64,000 nucleotides of DNA, taken from contig CAVRLX010000016.1 in NCBI GenBank assembly GCA_963721725.1, positions 434,001 to 498,000 on the forward strand, written 5' to 3'. Numbering within the stretch: the stretch's first letter is position 1; each line of letters starts with the position of its first letter. The notes beneath the pieces are model-generated. The model ran no database searches. It had not been told where the DNA came from and saw only the letters and a program-made list of their open reading frames with translations. Below, one piece after another: positions 44,820 through 53,556 of the stretch. The position numbers were made by a program, and so were the translations under genes. Source of the stretch: RI-153 sp963721725. Its GTDB lineage: Bacteria; Chloroflexota; Anaerolineae; Caldilineales; Caldilineaceae.

Positions 44820-46427
44820 CTAGCTATTCGGCCAAGTTTCTAACGTACTCTTTATCGCAGCGCAAAAAGCATCGGCGCTGGCTCCGTCCATCACCCGGTG
44901 ATCATAGCTGAAGCCCAGCGTGGTCATCGGCGCAAAGGTCAGATAATCGCCGCTGTTGGCTTCCAACGGATGGCCCTTGCTCACCACAATCGGGCGCTTC
45001 TCAATCGCCCCTACGCCGAGAATCCCCACCTGGGGCTGCACAATAATCGGCGTCTGGAAGCGGCTGCCCGATGTGCCATAGTTGGTCAGGGTAATCGTGC
45101 CGCCCTGCAACTCTTCGGCGGTCAACGAATTGCTACGGGCTTTCTGTGCCAATTCATTCACCTTGCGGGCAATGCCCATGAGGTTAAGATCGTCGGCATT
45201 TTTGATCACAGGTACAATCAGCCCGCCCAGCCCATATTCATCGGCGGGCAAGGCGGCGGCCATACCGACGTTAATCGTGCGCCGGATGATCACACCATCA
45301 TCGCGCCAAGAGGCATTGGCGGCGGGGACGGCACGCACGCCAGCGATCATGGCCTCGATAAAGTAGGCCGTGATGGTCAAGTTGACCCCGGCTTTGGTAA
45401 ATTCGTTTTTGTGCGCCTTGCGATGCTCCAACACGGCGCTCATGTTGACATCCCACCACGTGGTGACATGGGGCGCCGTGAACGCGCTCTGGCTGGTGTT
45501 GCGGGCAATCAGCGAACGCATCCGCGTATGGGGAACCAGTTCTTCGCCGGCGCGCAGATCAGACTTGGCCGCCGCTTCGGCAGGTTTGGCCGGCGCTTTT
45601 TCGCTGCTGGCTTTGGGTTGGGCTGCGGCATCCGCTTTGGGCGCTTCTGCTTTGGCGGGCTGTGGTGCTGGGGCAACCTCCGCCGCGCTGGGATAGGCTG
45701 GCTCAGTGGGCAGGTAATCCAGATTGTCGCGCTCGGCTACATAACGCATGACATCGTAGCGCGTGAGCGAACTCAGCGGGCGATCCTTCGCCACCCGGCG
45801 CATGTCCACATCATAATCTGCTGCCACCCGCCGCACGTTGAGCGGCACAACATCGGCAAACTCGGCAGGCAGTGACTTGGCGGGGGCCGCACCCGCTTCT
45901 TTTTTCTGACCCACATGGCTCAGAACATCGTTTTTGCGGATCTGCCCACCGGGGCCACTGCCGCTGACCGCGCTTAGCGTCACACCCTCTTCGGCAGCAA
46001 TGCGCCGCGCCACGGGTGTCGCTTTGACATCACCGTCGGAACTCTGATCGCCATCCTTGCTTTCATCGTCGCTTTCATCGGCGTCTGCAACTGGCTCTTC
46101 GGCGGCGGGGCGCTCTGCTTTTACTTCAGCAGTCTCAGCACTAGCCTCAGCCTCCCCACTATCGCTGCCATTGTCGTCGGTGCTTTCGCCCGCTTCACCA
46201 ATCACGGCGATCACCGCATTCACCGAGGCCAGCTCACCCGCGCCAAAATTTAATTTCAAGATAGTGCCGCTGGCCGGGGAAGGGACTTCTGTGTCCACCT
46301 TGTCAGTGGCAACTTCCACCAGATTGTCGCCTTCGTTGATTGTATCGCCCACGCTCACCAACCAACGGTTGATGGTTACATCGTCTATGCCTTCTCCCAT
46401 GTCGGGAAGCTTTACATCGGTTGCCAT
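44820..46427 (-). CDS. 2-oxo acid dehydrogenase E2 (dihydrolipoyl acyltransferase)
   Basis: A 535-residue E2 core subunit. The lipoyl domain is at residues 1-78 with the lipoylated Lys43 in VATDKVDTEV. An acidic linker is followed by a subunit-binding domain at 135-172 (ATPVARRIAAEEGV, GSGPGGQIRKNDV) and a second, less canonical one at about 191-232 (VPLNVRRVAADYDV, LTRYDVMRYV). The catalytic domain ends with SYDHRVMDGASADAF, containing the active-site His and Asp. It transfers the acyl group from E1 to CoA. Third gene of the E1alpha-E1beta-E2 operon; no E3 gene is in the window. Confidence 0.92.
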   Translation of the reverse strand: MATDVKLPDMGEGIDDVTINRWLVSVGDTINEGDNLVEVATDKVDTEVPSPASGTILKLNFGAGELASVNAVIAVIGEAGESTDDNGSDSGEAEASAETAEVKAERPAAEEPVADADESDDESKDGDQSSDGDVKATPVARRIAAEEGVTLSAVSGSGPGGQIRKNDVLSHVGQKKEAGAAPAKSLPAEFADVVPLNVRRVAADYDVDMRRVAKDRPLSSLTRYDVMRYVAERDNLDYLPTEPAYPSAAEVAPAPQPAKAEAPKADAAAQPKASSEKAPAKPAEAAAKSDLRAGEELVPHTRMRSLIARNTSQSAFTAPHVTTWWDVNMSAVLEHRKAHKNEFTKAGVNLTITAYFIEAMIAGVRAVPAANASWRDDGVIIRRTINVGMAAALPADEYGLGGLIVPVIKNADDLNLMGIARKVNELAQKARSNSLTAEELQGGTITLTNYGTSGSRFQTPIIVQPQVGILGVGAIEKRPIVVSKGHPLEANSGDYLTFAPMTTLGFSYDHRVMDGASADAFCAAIKSTLETWPNS

Positions 46428-46522
46428 TCATTCCCTCGCTTGTTCTCTGTCCGCCGCAACGGCAGCTAAATTCGTTGTGATATGTGCCTGTGGATTGCGT
46501 GGGGTATGCCAATCACGCAAGG

Positions 46523-47509
46523 CTACGCGCTCACCATCTGCAAGACGGCTGCCATAATGTTCTTTTTCCAGGGCAGCACTTCTTCCTCCAACACTTTGGA
46601 GACCGGAATCGAGACCGGGGCCATGCCCAATCGGCGGGCCGGGGCCTTGAGCAGATAGGGCGCTTCTTCATAGACACGGGCTACAATCTCCGCGCCCAGG
46701 CCACTGTTAGCATACGATTCATGAACAGCCAACATGCGGCCTGTCTTGGCGACAGAATTCAGAATCGTGTCAGTGTCCATTGGCTCCACCGTGCGTAGAT
46801 CGACCACTTCGACGTCGATGCCGTGCTTTGCCGAAAGCTCCTCGGCGGCTTCCAGCGCTTGTAACACACAATAGCTAAAGGTGACCAGCGTCAGATCTTT
46901 GCCCTCGCGTTTAATATCGGCCACGCCCAGGGGGATGGTGTAATCCTCTTCCTGGGGCGGTGCGTCGCCACGTGTAAAATAGAGCATTTTGTGTTCCAAA
47001 AAGACCACCGGATTGTCGTCGCGAATGGCCGATTTCAGCAGACCTTTGGCGTCATAGGGCGTGGCCGGGGTCACAACTTTAATCCCAGGGAAGTGGGCAT
47101 AGAGGCTATCCACACATTGGCTGTGTTGCGAGCCATAGCGTTTGCCGCCGCCTTGTTGACCGCGGATCACAATGGGAATGTTGATCAAGCCGCCGGTCAT
47201 ATACGAATATTTGGCAATCTGGTTAAAGATCTGGTCGGCGGCCACCAGCGTGAAGTCCATATACATCAACTCCACAATCGGGCGCATGCCCACCGACGCC
47301 GCCCCCAGCGCCATGCCCAGAAAAGCTTGTTCACTAATCGGCGTATCGATCATGCGCTTGGGGCCAAATTCGTCCAGCAAGTTGCGGGTGACTCGGAAAA
47401 GACCGCCATAGTGGGCGACATCCTCACCGATCATAAAGACATTATCATCGCGCGCCATCTCTTCCCGCAGCGCTTCGTTGATTACCTGAATATAGGTTGT
47501 TTTTCGCAT
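46523..47509 (-). CDS. pyruvate/branched-chain 2-oxo acid dehydrogenase E1 beta
   Basis: A 328-residue beta subunit of the heterotetrameric E1. TYIQVINEALREEMARDDNVFMIGEDV is the family N-terminus; RMIDTPISEQAFLGMALGAA and GQQGGGKRYGSQHSQ (cofactor and substrate binding) follow, and the transketolase C domain has EDLRTVEP-like VVDLRTVEPMDTDTI. ATG 47509 (second codon of the open frame) has GGAGACAA upstream. It lies 113 bp after E1 alpha, separated by a large palindrome. Confidence 0.93.
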   Translation of the reverse strand: MRKTTYIQVINEALREEMARDDNVFMIGEDVAHYGGLFRVTRNLLDEFGPKRMIDTPISEQAFLGMALGAASVGMRPIVELMYMDFTLVAADQIFNQIAKYSYMTGGLINIPIVIRGQQGGGKRYGSQHSQCVDSLYAHFPGIKVVTPATPYDAKGLLKSAIRDDNPVVFLEHKMLYFTRGDAPPQEEDYTIPLGVADIKREGKDLTLVTFSYCVLQALEAAEELSAKHGIDVEVVDLRTVEPMDTDTILNSVAKTGRMLAVHESYANSGLGAEIVARVYEEAPYLLKAPARRLGMAPVSIPVSKVLEEEVLPWKKNIMAAVLQMVSA

Positions 47510-47531
47510 CAATTGTCTCCGTGGGCGAAGT

Positions 47532-47627
47532 AATGAGTAAGGAGTAATAAGTAAAAAATTGTCTACTTCATAACAGGCTTGACACTTCAGATCGCCAAGC
47601 CCAACTACTCTTTACTCGTTACTCATT
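47532..47627 (-). repeat. intra-operonic inverted repeat between E1 alpha and E1 beta
   Basis: A 22-bp arm of reiterated AGTAA-type words (47532-47553, starting AATGAGTAAGGAG) matches the complement of 47606-47627 with three mismatches. The right arm covers the TGA stop of E1 alpha. It would fold into a long stem in the mRNA between the two subunit genes. Confidence 0.65.
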
Positions 47628-48639
47628 TGTATACATCCGTGTAGGCTTCGGCAACATCGGGCCACGGGCTATTTTCGGCAAAGGCCACCGCCTCTTGCAC
47701 CCGCTTTTCTGTCTCTTCTTCAATCTGCGTAATCGTCGCCTCGTCTACCCCTCGATCCACCAGCTTTTGGCGCAAGACAGCCAGTGGCTCATACGTGCGG
47801 TGAGATTCAATCTCTTCTTTGCTGCGATAGGTCTCCAAATCGCCGGCCATGTGGCCCACTAGACGATAGGTTAGCCCTTCGATGAAGGTAGGCCCTTCGC
47901 CGGCGCGGGCACGTTCCGCCGCCGCTTTGACCGCCGTATAAACAACTTCCACATCGTTGCCGTCGATCTGCACGGCTTCCATGCCATAGGCTTGGGCAAA
48001 CTGATAGAGTTCACCCACCGACGAGGTGCGGCTAATGGGGGTCATCTCCGAATAGCGATTGTTCTCGCAATAGAAGATCACCGGCAGCTTCCACTTGGAT
48101 GCAATATTAAAAGTCTCGTGCATCACGCCCTGGAAGATCGCACCATCGCCAAAAAAGGTAATCGCGACTTTGTCTTCATCGCGCAGCCAGGCCGACATTG
48201 CCAGCCCGGCGGCGTGGGGAACCTGGGCGCCCACAATGCCATTGGCGCCCATCATGCCATGTTCCGGCGAGACAAAGTGCATCGAGCCGCCCTTGCCCTT
48301 GGCAAAGCCATCAGAACGCCCCAGCACCTCGGCCACAGCGCGCCCTGGGTCCATGCCCCAGGCCAAGCCGTGATGATGGCCGCGATACGTACAGGTGACG
48401 TAATCGCCTTTGCGCAGGGCTTTGGCCGTGCCCACGGCGCTGGCTTCGTGCCCAATGGCCGAGTGCATGGCCCCGCCGATTTTGCCCTCTTCGGCAGCTT
48501 GGAGCAGCGATTCCTCAATGCGCCTGATCATGTACATCATGGTGTACATTTCTTGCAGTTGGTCGTTGGGAAGCTGCTCCACCTCAATCTGAGTGGCAGC
48601 CTCTTTCGCCAGGGCTTCTGTATTAGAAGACTTTGGCAT
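47623..48639 (-). CDS. pyruvate/branched-chain 2-oxo acid dehydrogenase E1 alpha
   Basis: A 338-residue alpha subunit that uses thiamine diphosphate to decarboxylate the 2-oxo acid. YMIRRIEESLLQAAEEGKIGG is the family start, YRGHHHGLAWG the substrate loop, and ITFFGDGAIFQGVMHETFNIA the GDG...N ThDP-Mg motif, ending in CENNRYSEMTP. LTYRLVGHMAGD contains the phosphorylation-loop region. ATG 48639 has AGGAAGGAA upstream. The substrate range (pyruvate, acetoin or branched-chain acids) is not fixed by sequence. Confidence 0.92.
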   Translation of the reverse strand: MPKSSNTEALAKEAATQIEVEQLPNDQLQEMYTMMYMIRRIEESLLQAAEEGKIGGAMHSAIGHEASAVGTAKALRKGDYVTCTYRGHHHGLAWGMDPGRAVAEVLGRSDGFAKGKGGSMHFVSPEHGMMGANGIVGAQVPHAAGLAMSAWLRDEDKVAITFFGDGAIFQGVMHETFNIASKWKLPVIFYCENNRYSEMTPISRTSSVGELYQFAQAYGMEAVQIDGNDVEVVYTAVKAAAERARAGEGPTFIEGLTYRLVGHMAGDLETYRSKEEIESHRTYEPLAVLRQKLVDRGVDEATITQIEEETEKRVQEAVAFAENSPWPDVAEAYTDVYK

Positions 48640-48751
48640 GGCAGATTCCTTCCTGATGGATAAGCGTATAAATAAAATCAGAAAACGGCAGTTGTTTTCG
48701 TTCTCGCTGCCTTTTTCTTCGTTCAATGATCATTCAAAAACCTTAACTGTT

Positions 48752-48826
48752 CAGGTGCGTCGCACTCGCCAGAAGTAGAACGGTTGTGAAACGCTTGTGT
48801 GGGGAGTGCATCGCACCCTAGACCTA
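48752..48826. repeat. dispersed palindromic element, copy 3
   Basis: A 75-bp element from CAGGTGCGTCGCACTCGCCA to GACCTA with the conserved centre GGTTGTGAAACGCTTGTGTG. It is 113 bp upstream of the E1 alpha start. Confidence 0.8.
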
Positions 48827-49005
48827 AAAACCTATAGAGATTGAGAAAAGAAGACGCCAAGCTGTCTTTTCAGTATATAGATCAGTGTCTGGATTGGGGA
48901 TTAACGATACTTTGTCAGCCGCGCGCTCCGTTCCCATACCTGGGGGATTTTAACACGCCCCTCTGGAAACTTCAACGCGTCATCTTTAGTTTTCGCCAGA
49001 CGTTA

Positions 49006-49034
49006 CCAGAAGCGACCACGAGCGTCGCTTCTGG
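49006..49034. terminator. hairpin downstream of the beta-helix lipoprotein gene
   Basis: Perfect arms CCAGAAGCGAC and GTCGCTTCTGG with a 7-base loop, 190 bp past the minus-strand stop at 49225. There is no T run, so termination is uncertain. Confidence 0.4.
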
Positions 49035-49224
49035 TGTTGCTTGCTATGGTTCTGTGTGCTGCGCCGTTAATGAGTGGAAGCTGGCTGCGTTCGTTTTCTT
49101 TTCAACTTTGCCGCCGTTTTCTGTGGAACAGCGTGCGCGTGAGCGATGGTGATACCCACTGCGAGTGCGCTGACCGAGGTTATGCACACCGATGGGCGTT
49201 TCTCCGGTTCGGCGAAAACTTCCC

Positions 49225-51903
49225 TCAGCGGCCCGCACTCGCTTTGCTCGCCTGGGCCGTGTTGCCATAGACGCCCAGGTTGGCGCGACCGCCGTTGGGG
49301 ATAGGTTCCAGCGCGAACGCAGCGGCAGGATCGCCAGCGTCAATCGCGGGGCTATGTTGACCGTCCACCGCCCACGCCCCGCTACCACCGCTGGCCGTGG
49401 GATCCCAGCGTCCGCCTGTGGATCGCAGATGATAGTCGTGCTTGACTGGGTCGGCGAAGAGCGGGTCTGTGCTTAGGTTGCCCACGCCTGGCCGCGCCTC
49501 CTGGGAGAGCGTATACGTAGCGGTGATCTGGGACGTGGCGTCTACAAAAAAATCATCGCCGCCATTGCCCCAAAAAATGCTATTCCGAATCGTTACCCCA
49601 GAGTAGACCTCTACATACAGCCCGTTGCCGCCCATAGTCGTGCAGTTATGTCCGGCCACCGTGGTATGGATCAAAGTCGCCTGTGAACCGATCTCGGCAT
49701 AGCCGTCCACGTAGACCCCCACGCCGCCCGTCGTTCCCCCGTCTGGGCAGTCGTTGGCGTAGATCAGTTCGTGGTCCAGAACGGCTTGTGCGCCATCGTC
49801 GATGAAGACCCCGCTGCCCACAGACGGGGCATAGTTGCCAGTGATGACGTTATGGGAGAGTGTGGCATTGCTCCCCGCGCCAAAAACAATGATGCCGCCG
49901 CCCCAGCCATATCCCAATTGCCGACCAATTTCATTGTCAATGATCCGGTTGTACGAGACTGTGACATTGGGCGAAGCAATGTAGAGACCCCCGCCGTGAT
50001 CGCTGACACCGATATTGCCCTGCACTGTGTTGCCACGAATCAAGACGGTTCCCCTGTTGATGCCAATGCCGCCCCCGCGCCCCGATTGATTGTTGCGGAT
50101 AACGTTGTCGAGAATGCTAATATCGGCATTCTCGGCGAATATGCCGCCGCCCACTGGCTCACTCTGGGGGGGCGGCCCGGGAGGTCGAGTATCGTTGTTT
50201 TCGATGAGGTTATGCGCCAGGGTGGGGGAGCCGCCGTTTACATAGACGCCGCCACCCACAACCCCAAACTCTGGGATCAGGCTGCGCGTGCCGCTGGTAA
50301 TCCTAAATCCATCTACAGTGCTGCTGCCTGCGTTATTCAGCGTGACCGTTGAATCTGTGCTGTTACCCTGGAGATGGGTCGTATTGAGGGCGATGTCGCG
50401 CCCGTTGAAATTGCCACCGCTGCCACCCGTGTACTCTGCCGATGTGCCGCCTGCATAGCCGCCATAGAGATAAAGCGTTTTGTCTTGCACGAGCACGTTC
50501 TGCGTATAGAGGCCCCTTGCAACAGCAATGGTTTGACCACTGGCCGCTGCGTTGATCGCTTCCTGCACGCTGGTATACGGATATTGGGTGCTGCCGTTTT
50601 CCGTGGCTGTTGTGTTGTCATCGTCCACAAAGAGATCGGCCACAATCACCGTGGCCGATCCCGTGGCTGTCGGTGTGGGCGTGGCGGTGGACGTTGCCAT
50701 TCGGGTAGACGTCGGCGTGGCCGAGGCGGTAGGCGTGTTCGTCGCCGAGGATGTCACACTGGCGGTGGGCGTGTTCGTCGCCGAGGATGTCACACTGGCG
50801 GTGGGCGTGGCCGAGGCGGTGGGGGTTGCTGTGGGGGCGGGCAATGTCTCTTCTTTGCGCACCGAGGCTAAGTACAGCCGAGACTCTGCTCCAGCCACCC
50901 GCCCCGAATTGGCATCGACCATGAGCGAGGAGACCTCCACTACCTCGAAATTGGAGCCGTTGATGCCCTTCAACTGACGCAGCATATCGTTGTCCCAGCG
51001 GTCATCGGGCGCGCCGGAGATATACCAGGCCGAGCCGTTATCGGCCAGCACCATGCCGTAGCGCTTGAGCGCAGTAAGGATGACCTGCACTTCAGGTGCA
51101 AAGCCAGATGTGTCGAAATCGGCCTTGAGGCGAAAGCGCAGACCCAGCGGCGGATATTTTGCATCGGTGAGGCTAGAGGCGAAGTGGCGCGCCGGCCAGA
51201 CGTAGGCCCGCCGGGTCTGGGGCACGGTAAAGCGCAGCGCGTGGCGGATCTCCCCTGCGGCCACTTCATCGTAGCGCAGCAAGCCGGGCAGGATCGGTAA
51301 CCCGGCGGCGTCGGCAGAGGTCCAGCCGTCCGGACGCAACGCATGTGATTTCAGGTCGAAGACTGCGCCCGAATCTGCCTTCCAGCTTCCATCGGCCTGG
51401 GGAAAGGCGTAGAAAATTTCGTAGAGTAGACACCGCTGCCGATCCACCACCAGCACATGGCGGTCGCCGTCGCTGGCTGCGCCGCCCTCAATGGGGGCAT
51501 TGGTGGGGATGGGATAGGGGCCGGGATCGCTTTCGTCATCATAGGTGAAGCTGACCGCGACTCTGGGCTGATTCCCCGGCACATCCACATAAGGGATACC
51601 GATGGGTCCACCCTCCCAGAGGCCCGCGCCAAAGTCCGGGTGCAGCCCCTTGTTGGCGCCAATTGTCGTCACAAAAGTTGCCGAATCCGGGTGGACGGGC
51701 AGTGTGTCGATTGGGGTATTCCAAATATTGTCGGCGGGCAAGAGATCGCAGCCCGCCACCTGGGGCGGGACTTGTGCTGGCCGCGACGTACCCAGCGCTT
51801 GCACAGGCAGATATTGACGACAGGCTGCCAGGAGAATAAGCAGGATGGCAGAAAAGACAACCGCAAAGTAGAAGAGTGTGGGCCATGATTTGGGGGTGGA
51901 CAT
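49225..51903 (-). CDS. lipoprotein with parallel beta-helix domain
   Basis: An 892-residue surface lipoprotein. The signal peptide ends in ILLAAC (Cys28). Residues 40-360 form a domain of unknown type (CDLLPADNIWNTPIDTLPV, FTYDDESDPGPYPIP). A Thr/Ser/Ala linker with two identical 12-residue repeats follows, then a right-handed parallel beta-helix (about residues 440-870) with stacked NTVQGNIG, NVITGNYAPS-type turns, ending in a choice-of-anchor-Q-like SPAIDAGDPAAAF and GGRANLGVYGNTA. Such proteins often bind or cut polysaccharide; no catalytic site can be named. ATG 51903 is picked for the signal peptide. Confidence 0.75.
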   Translation of the reverse strand: MSTPKSWPTLFYFAVVFSAILLILLAACRQYLPVQALGTSRPAQVPPQVAGCDLLPADNIWNTPIDTLPVHPDSATFVTTIGANKGLHPDFGAGLWEGGPIGIPYVDVPGNQPRVAVSFTYDDESDPGPYPIPTNAPIEGGAASDGDRHVLVVDRQRCLLYEIFYAFPQADGSWKADSGAVFDLKSHALRPDGWTSADAAGLPILPGLLRYDEVAAGEIRHALRFTVPQTRRAYVWPARHFASSLTDAKYPPLGLRFRLKADFDTSGFAPEVQVILTALKRYGMVLADNGSAWYISGAPDDRWDNDMLRQLKGINGSNFEVVEVSSLMVDANSGRVAGAESRLYLASVRKEETLPAPTATPTASATPTASVTSSATNTPTASVTSSATNTPTASATPTSTRMATSTATPTPTATGSATVIVADLFVDDDNTTATENGSTQYPYTSVQEAINAAASGQTIAVARGLYTQNVLVQDKTLYLYGGYAGGTSAEYTGGSGGNFNGRDIALNTTHLQGNSTDSTVTLNNAGSSTVDGFRITSGTRSLIPEFGVVGGGVYVNGGSPTLAHNLIENNDTRPPGPPPQSEPVGGGIFAENADISILDNVIRNNQSGRGGGIGINRGTVLIRGNTVQGNIGVSDHGGGLYIASPNVTVSYNRIIDNEIGRQLGYGWGGGIIVFGAGSNATLSHNVITGNYAPSVGSGVFIDDGAQAVLDHELIYANDCPDGGTTGGVGVYVDGYAEIGSQATLIHTTVAGHNCTTMGGNGLYVEVYSGVTIRNSIFWGNGGDDFFVDATSQITATYTLSQEARPGVGNLSTDPLFADPVKHDYHLRSTGGRWDPTASGGSGAWAVDGQHSPAIDAGDPAAAFALEPIPNGGRANLGVYGNTAQASKASAGR
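50735..50806. repeat. tandem 36-bp repeat inside the lipoprotein linker
   Basis: Two perfect copies of a 36-bp unit (50735-50770 and 50771-50806) encode the repeated linker words TASVTSSATNTP. A coding minisatellite, not a CRISPR. Confidence 0.9.
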
Positions 51904-52042
51904 AGGGTTTGTACCTTTGCTCAAAGAGCATCGCGTGTCAAAATAGACGTTGCAAACACAAAGCAGAGGCAAAAATGAGTGGAACTATGGAGCGTGGTTT
52001 CATTATAGCCGACTCCTCCCCGGAAATCGACTGCTTTGACTT

Positions 52043-52127
52043 CAGGACGTACGCAGTCGCACCGGAAGTTGAACTTTTCTAAAAAGTTCAACTTCTCCTA
52101 TCGTAACTGCTTGGGGCGTACGTCCTG
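52043..52127. repeat. second palindromic element, CAGGACGTACGC family
   Basis: An 85-bp unit with perfect 12-bp ends CAGGACGTACGC and GCGTACGTCCTG and an inner 14-bp hairpin GAAGTTGAACTTTT/AAAAGTTCAACTTC. The left part resembles the other dispersed element (CAGG start, CGCA-TCGC and GAAGT-GAAC words), so it may be a diverged relative. It lies in the 288-bp gap between two minus-strand genes. Confidence 0.6.
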
Positions 52128-52134
52128 GACTTTA

Positions 52135-52165
52135 GAAAAAAGCCCACCGGGTGGGCCGGTGGGCT
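52135..52165 (-). terminator. terminator after the ferritin-like gene
   Basis: The arms AGCCCACCGG and CCGGTGGGCT enclose a 5-base loop and are followed on the minus strand by TTTTTT. It ends the sugar-transport operon 27 bp after the last stop. Confidence 0.85.
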
Positions 52166-52191
52166 TCTCTTTTGTGTAGGTCGTCTGATTT

Positions 52192-53466
52192 TTACTGCTT
52201 TGGAGCGGACTCTGTCTCGGCCAACTGTTCATAATAGGCTTTGCGCTCGGCCACAGTTTCGTCGGCCAGGGCGTTGGCTCGCTGTCGATCCCCTTTGCAG
52301 AAATAGCGGATCAACCACTCGCGGCCATAGCGCACATGGGTGACCTCATCGGCCCAGTCGAAATCCTGATAAGTGGTCATGAGCGGGTGCTGCGCCAGAT
52401 CTTTGCACCATTCCCATTCGCCACGCTTGCCGCCCGGATAGGCCATGACGCCGCCCTCGGTGGCAATCGCCAGGTGTGAATAGCGCTTTTGGGGCGGTGC
52501 GGGCAAGGTGTGTTTGGCATAGCCCACCCAACTGGGCAGCGTGGTCAGCGGGATGCCTTCGCCTTCCAGCGCAGCTTGCCCAAAGAGACTGTGCCGGGTT
52601 TCGTCCCAACAGTGGCGCGCCAGATCGACGCAGCCAGTGTAGGGCAGATCTTCCCATTCAAAGAGAACGCTGGCGCAGAGTTCGGCGGCGGTCATCTCTT
52701 GCGCCCGCACCCACATTTTCGAGAGCAGGTGATCGGGGATCGCTTCCTCGTCCCAGGGGCTAATCTTGGGCAGAGAAGTCGTAAAACGACTATCCCGCGC
52801 AAAGGAGGGCGCAATCCGAAAGTCGCCGTCGCTGCGCGGGGCGGGCAGGCTATAGGTGGGGCGGGCAGGCTGCGTGCCGTCGATGCCGCCCGCGGCCTCT
52901 AGATAGGCAGTCAGATGCTCTTGCCAGGGCATGAGGTTGGGCGCTTCTGCCGGGTCAATCGCCGCCAATACGTGTTGCCCAAAAGCAAGCTGCTGTTCCA
53001 GATCCAACAGAACATGCCCAATTGCGCGCACTGTCGGCTGATCGACCAGCGGATTGGTCTCGGCGCGGTAGCGCTGCAACGCTGCGTGATAGGCGGGCAA
53101 AATCACCGCATACAGACCCACGGCGTACTCAGGATCATCCTGGCTGCGCAGCAACTCTTGAAAGAGATCATAGAGCGGGCCTTCGTTATGGCTGTCGATG
53201 AGATGCTCGTGGGCGCGCAGTTCGCCGATGCGATTGCGCCAGATGCCCCAATGCAGGGCCGATTCCCATACTTGGTGGCCGACCGCCGCTTTGAATTCCC
53301 AGTTGGCAATCGAGGTCATTTTGCCCGCGTGGACGCGCATCAGTTGCTCGGAGACATAGCCAAAGCGGGCTACGCGCGCCGCACACTCTTCCACAGCCAG
53401 CCCCACACGCCCTACATCAACAATGCCGGTGTAGGGTTGGACCAGATGATTGCGTAATTCAGCCAT
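52192..53466 (-). CDS. ferritin-like (E-x-x-H) hypothetical protein
   Basis: A 424-residue, mostly helical protein. A diiron-type E-x-x-H motif is visible in RHCWDETRHSLFGQAAL, preceded by LFEWEDLPYTGCVDLARHC; an earlier acidic helix pair (EFKAAVGHQVWESALHWGIW, IGELRAHEH) could provide more ligands. This suggests a ferritin-like four-helix fold, related to DUF455-type proteins, but the function is not known. It is the last gene of the ABC importer operon, 90 bp after the esterase. Confidence 0.6.
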   Translation of the reverse strand: MAELRNHLVQPYTGIVDVGRVGLAVEECAARVARFGYVSEQLMRVHAGKMTSIANWEFKAAVGHQVWESALHWGIWRNRIGELRAHEHLIDSHNEGPLYDLFQELLRSQDDPEYAVGLYAVILPAYHAALQRYRAETNPLVDQPTVRAIGHVLLDLEQQLAFGQHVLAAIDPAEAPNLMPWQEHLTAYLEAAGGIDGTQPARPTYSLPAPRSDGDFRIAPSFARDSRFTTSLPKISPWDEEAIPDHLLSKMWVRAQEMTAAELCASVLFEWEDLPYTGCVDLARHCWDETRHSLFGQAALEGEGIPLTTLPSWVGYAKHTLPAPPQKRYSHLAIATEGGVMAYPGGKRGEWEWCKDLAQHPLMTTYQDFDWADEVTHVRYGREWLIRYFCKGDRQRANALADETVAERKAYYEQLAETESAPKQ

Positions 53467-53556
53467 AGATAGACCTCCTATCTTTTATGAGAACGAAGTT
53501 TGCAGTGGGGATTGGGAGATTAGGTGATTGGAGAGTTTGCCCAATCTTTTCTCCCA

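Larger units (their letters stand above)
48640..49224. other. gene-free stretch upstream of the E1 alpha gene
   Basis: A 585-bp stretch between E1 alpha and the beta-helix lipoprotein. It holds copy 3 of the palindromic element (48752-48826), a weak hairpin GGCAG/CTGCC at 48687-48711, and a perfect 11-bp hairpin at 49006-49034. No clear promoter or small gene is seen. Confidence 0.5.

Noticed and set aside
50735..50806. Possible short CRISPR-like array
   Set aside because: Only two directly adjacent 36-bp copies with no spacers, inside a coding Thr/Ser linker.
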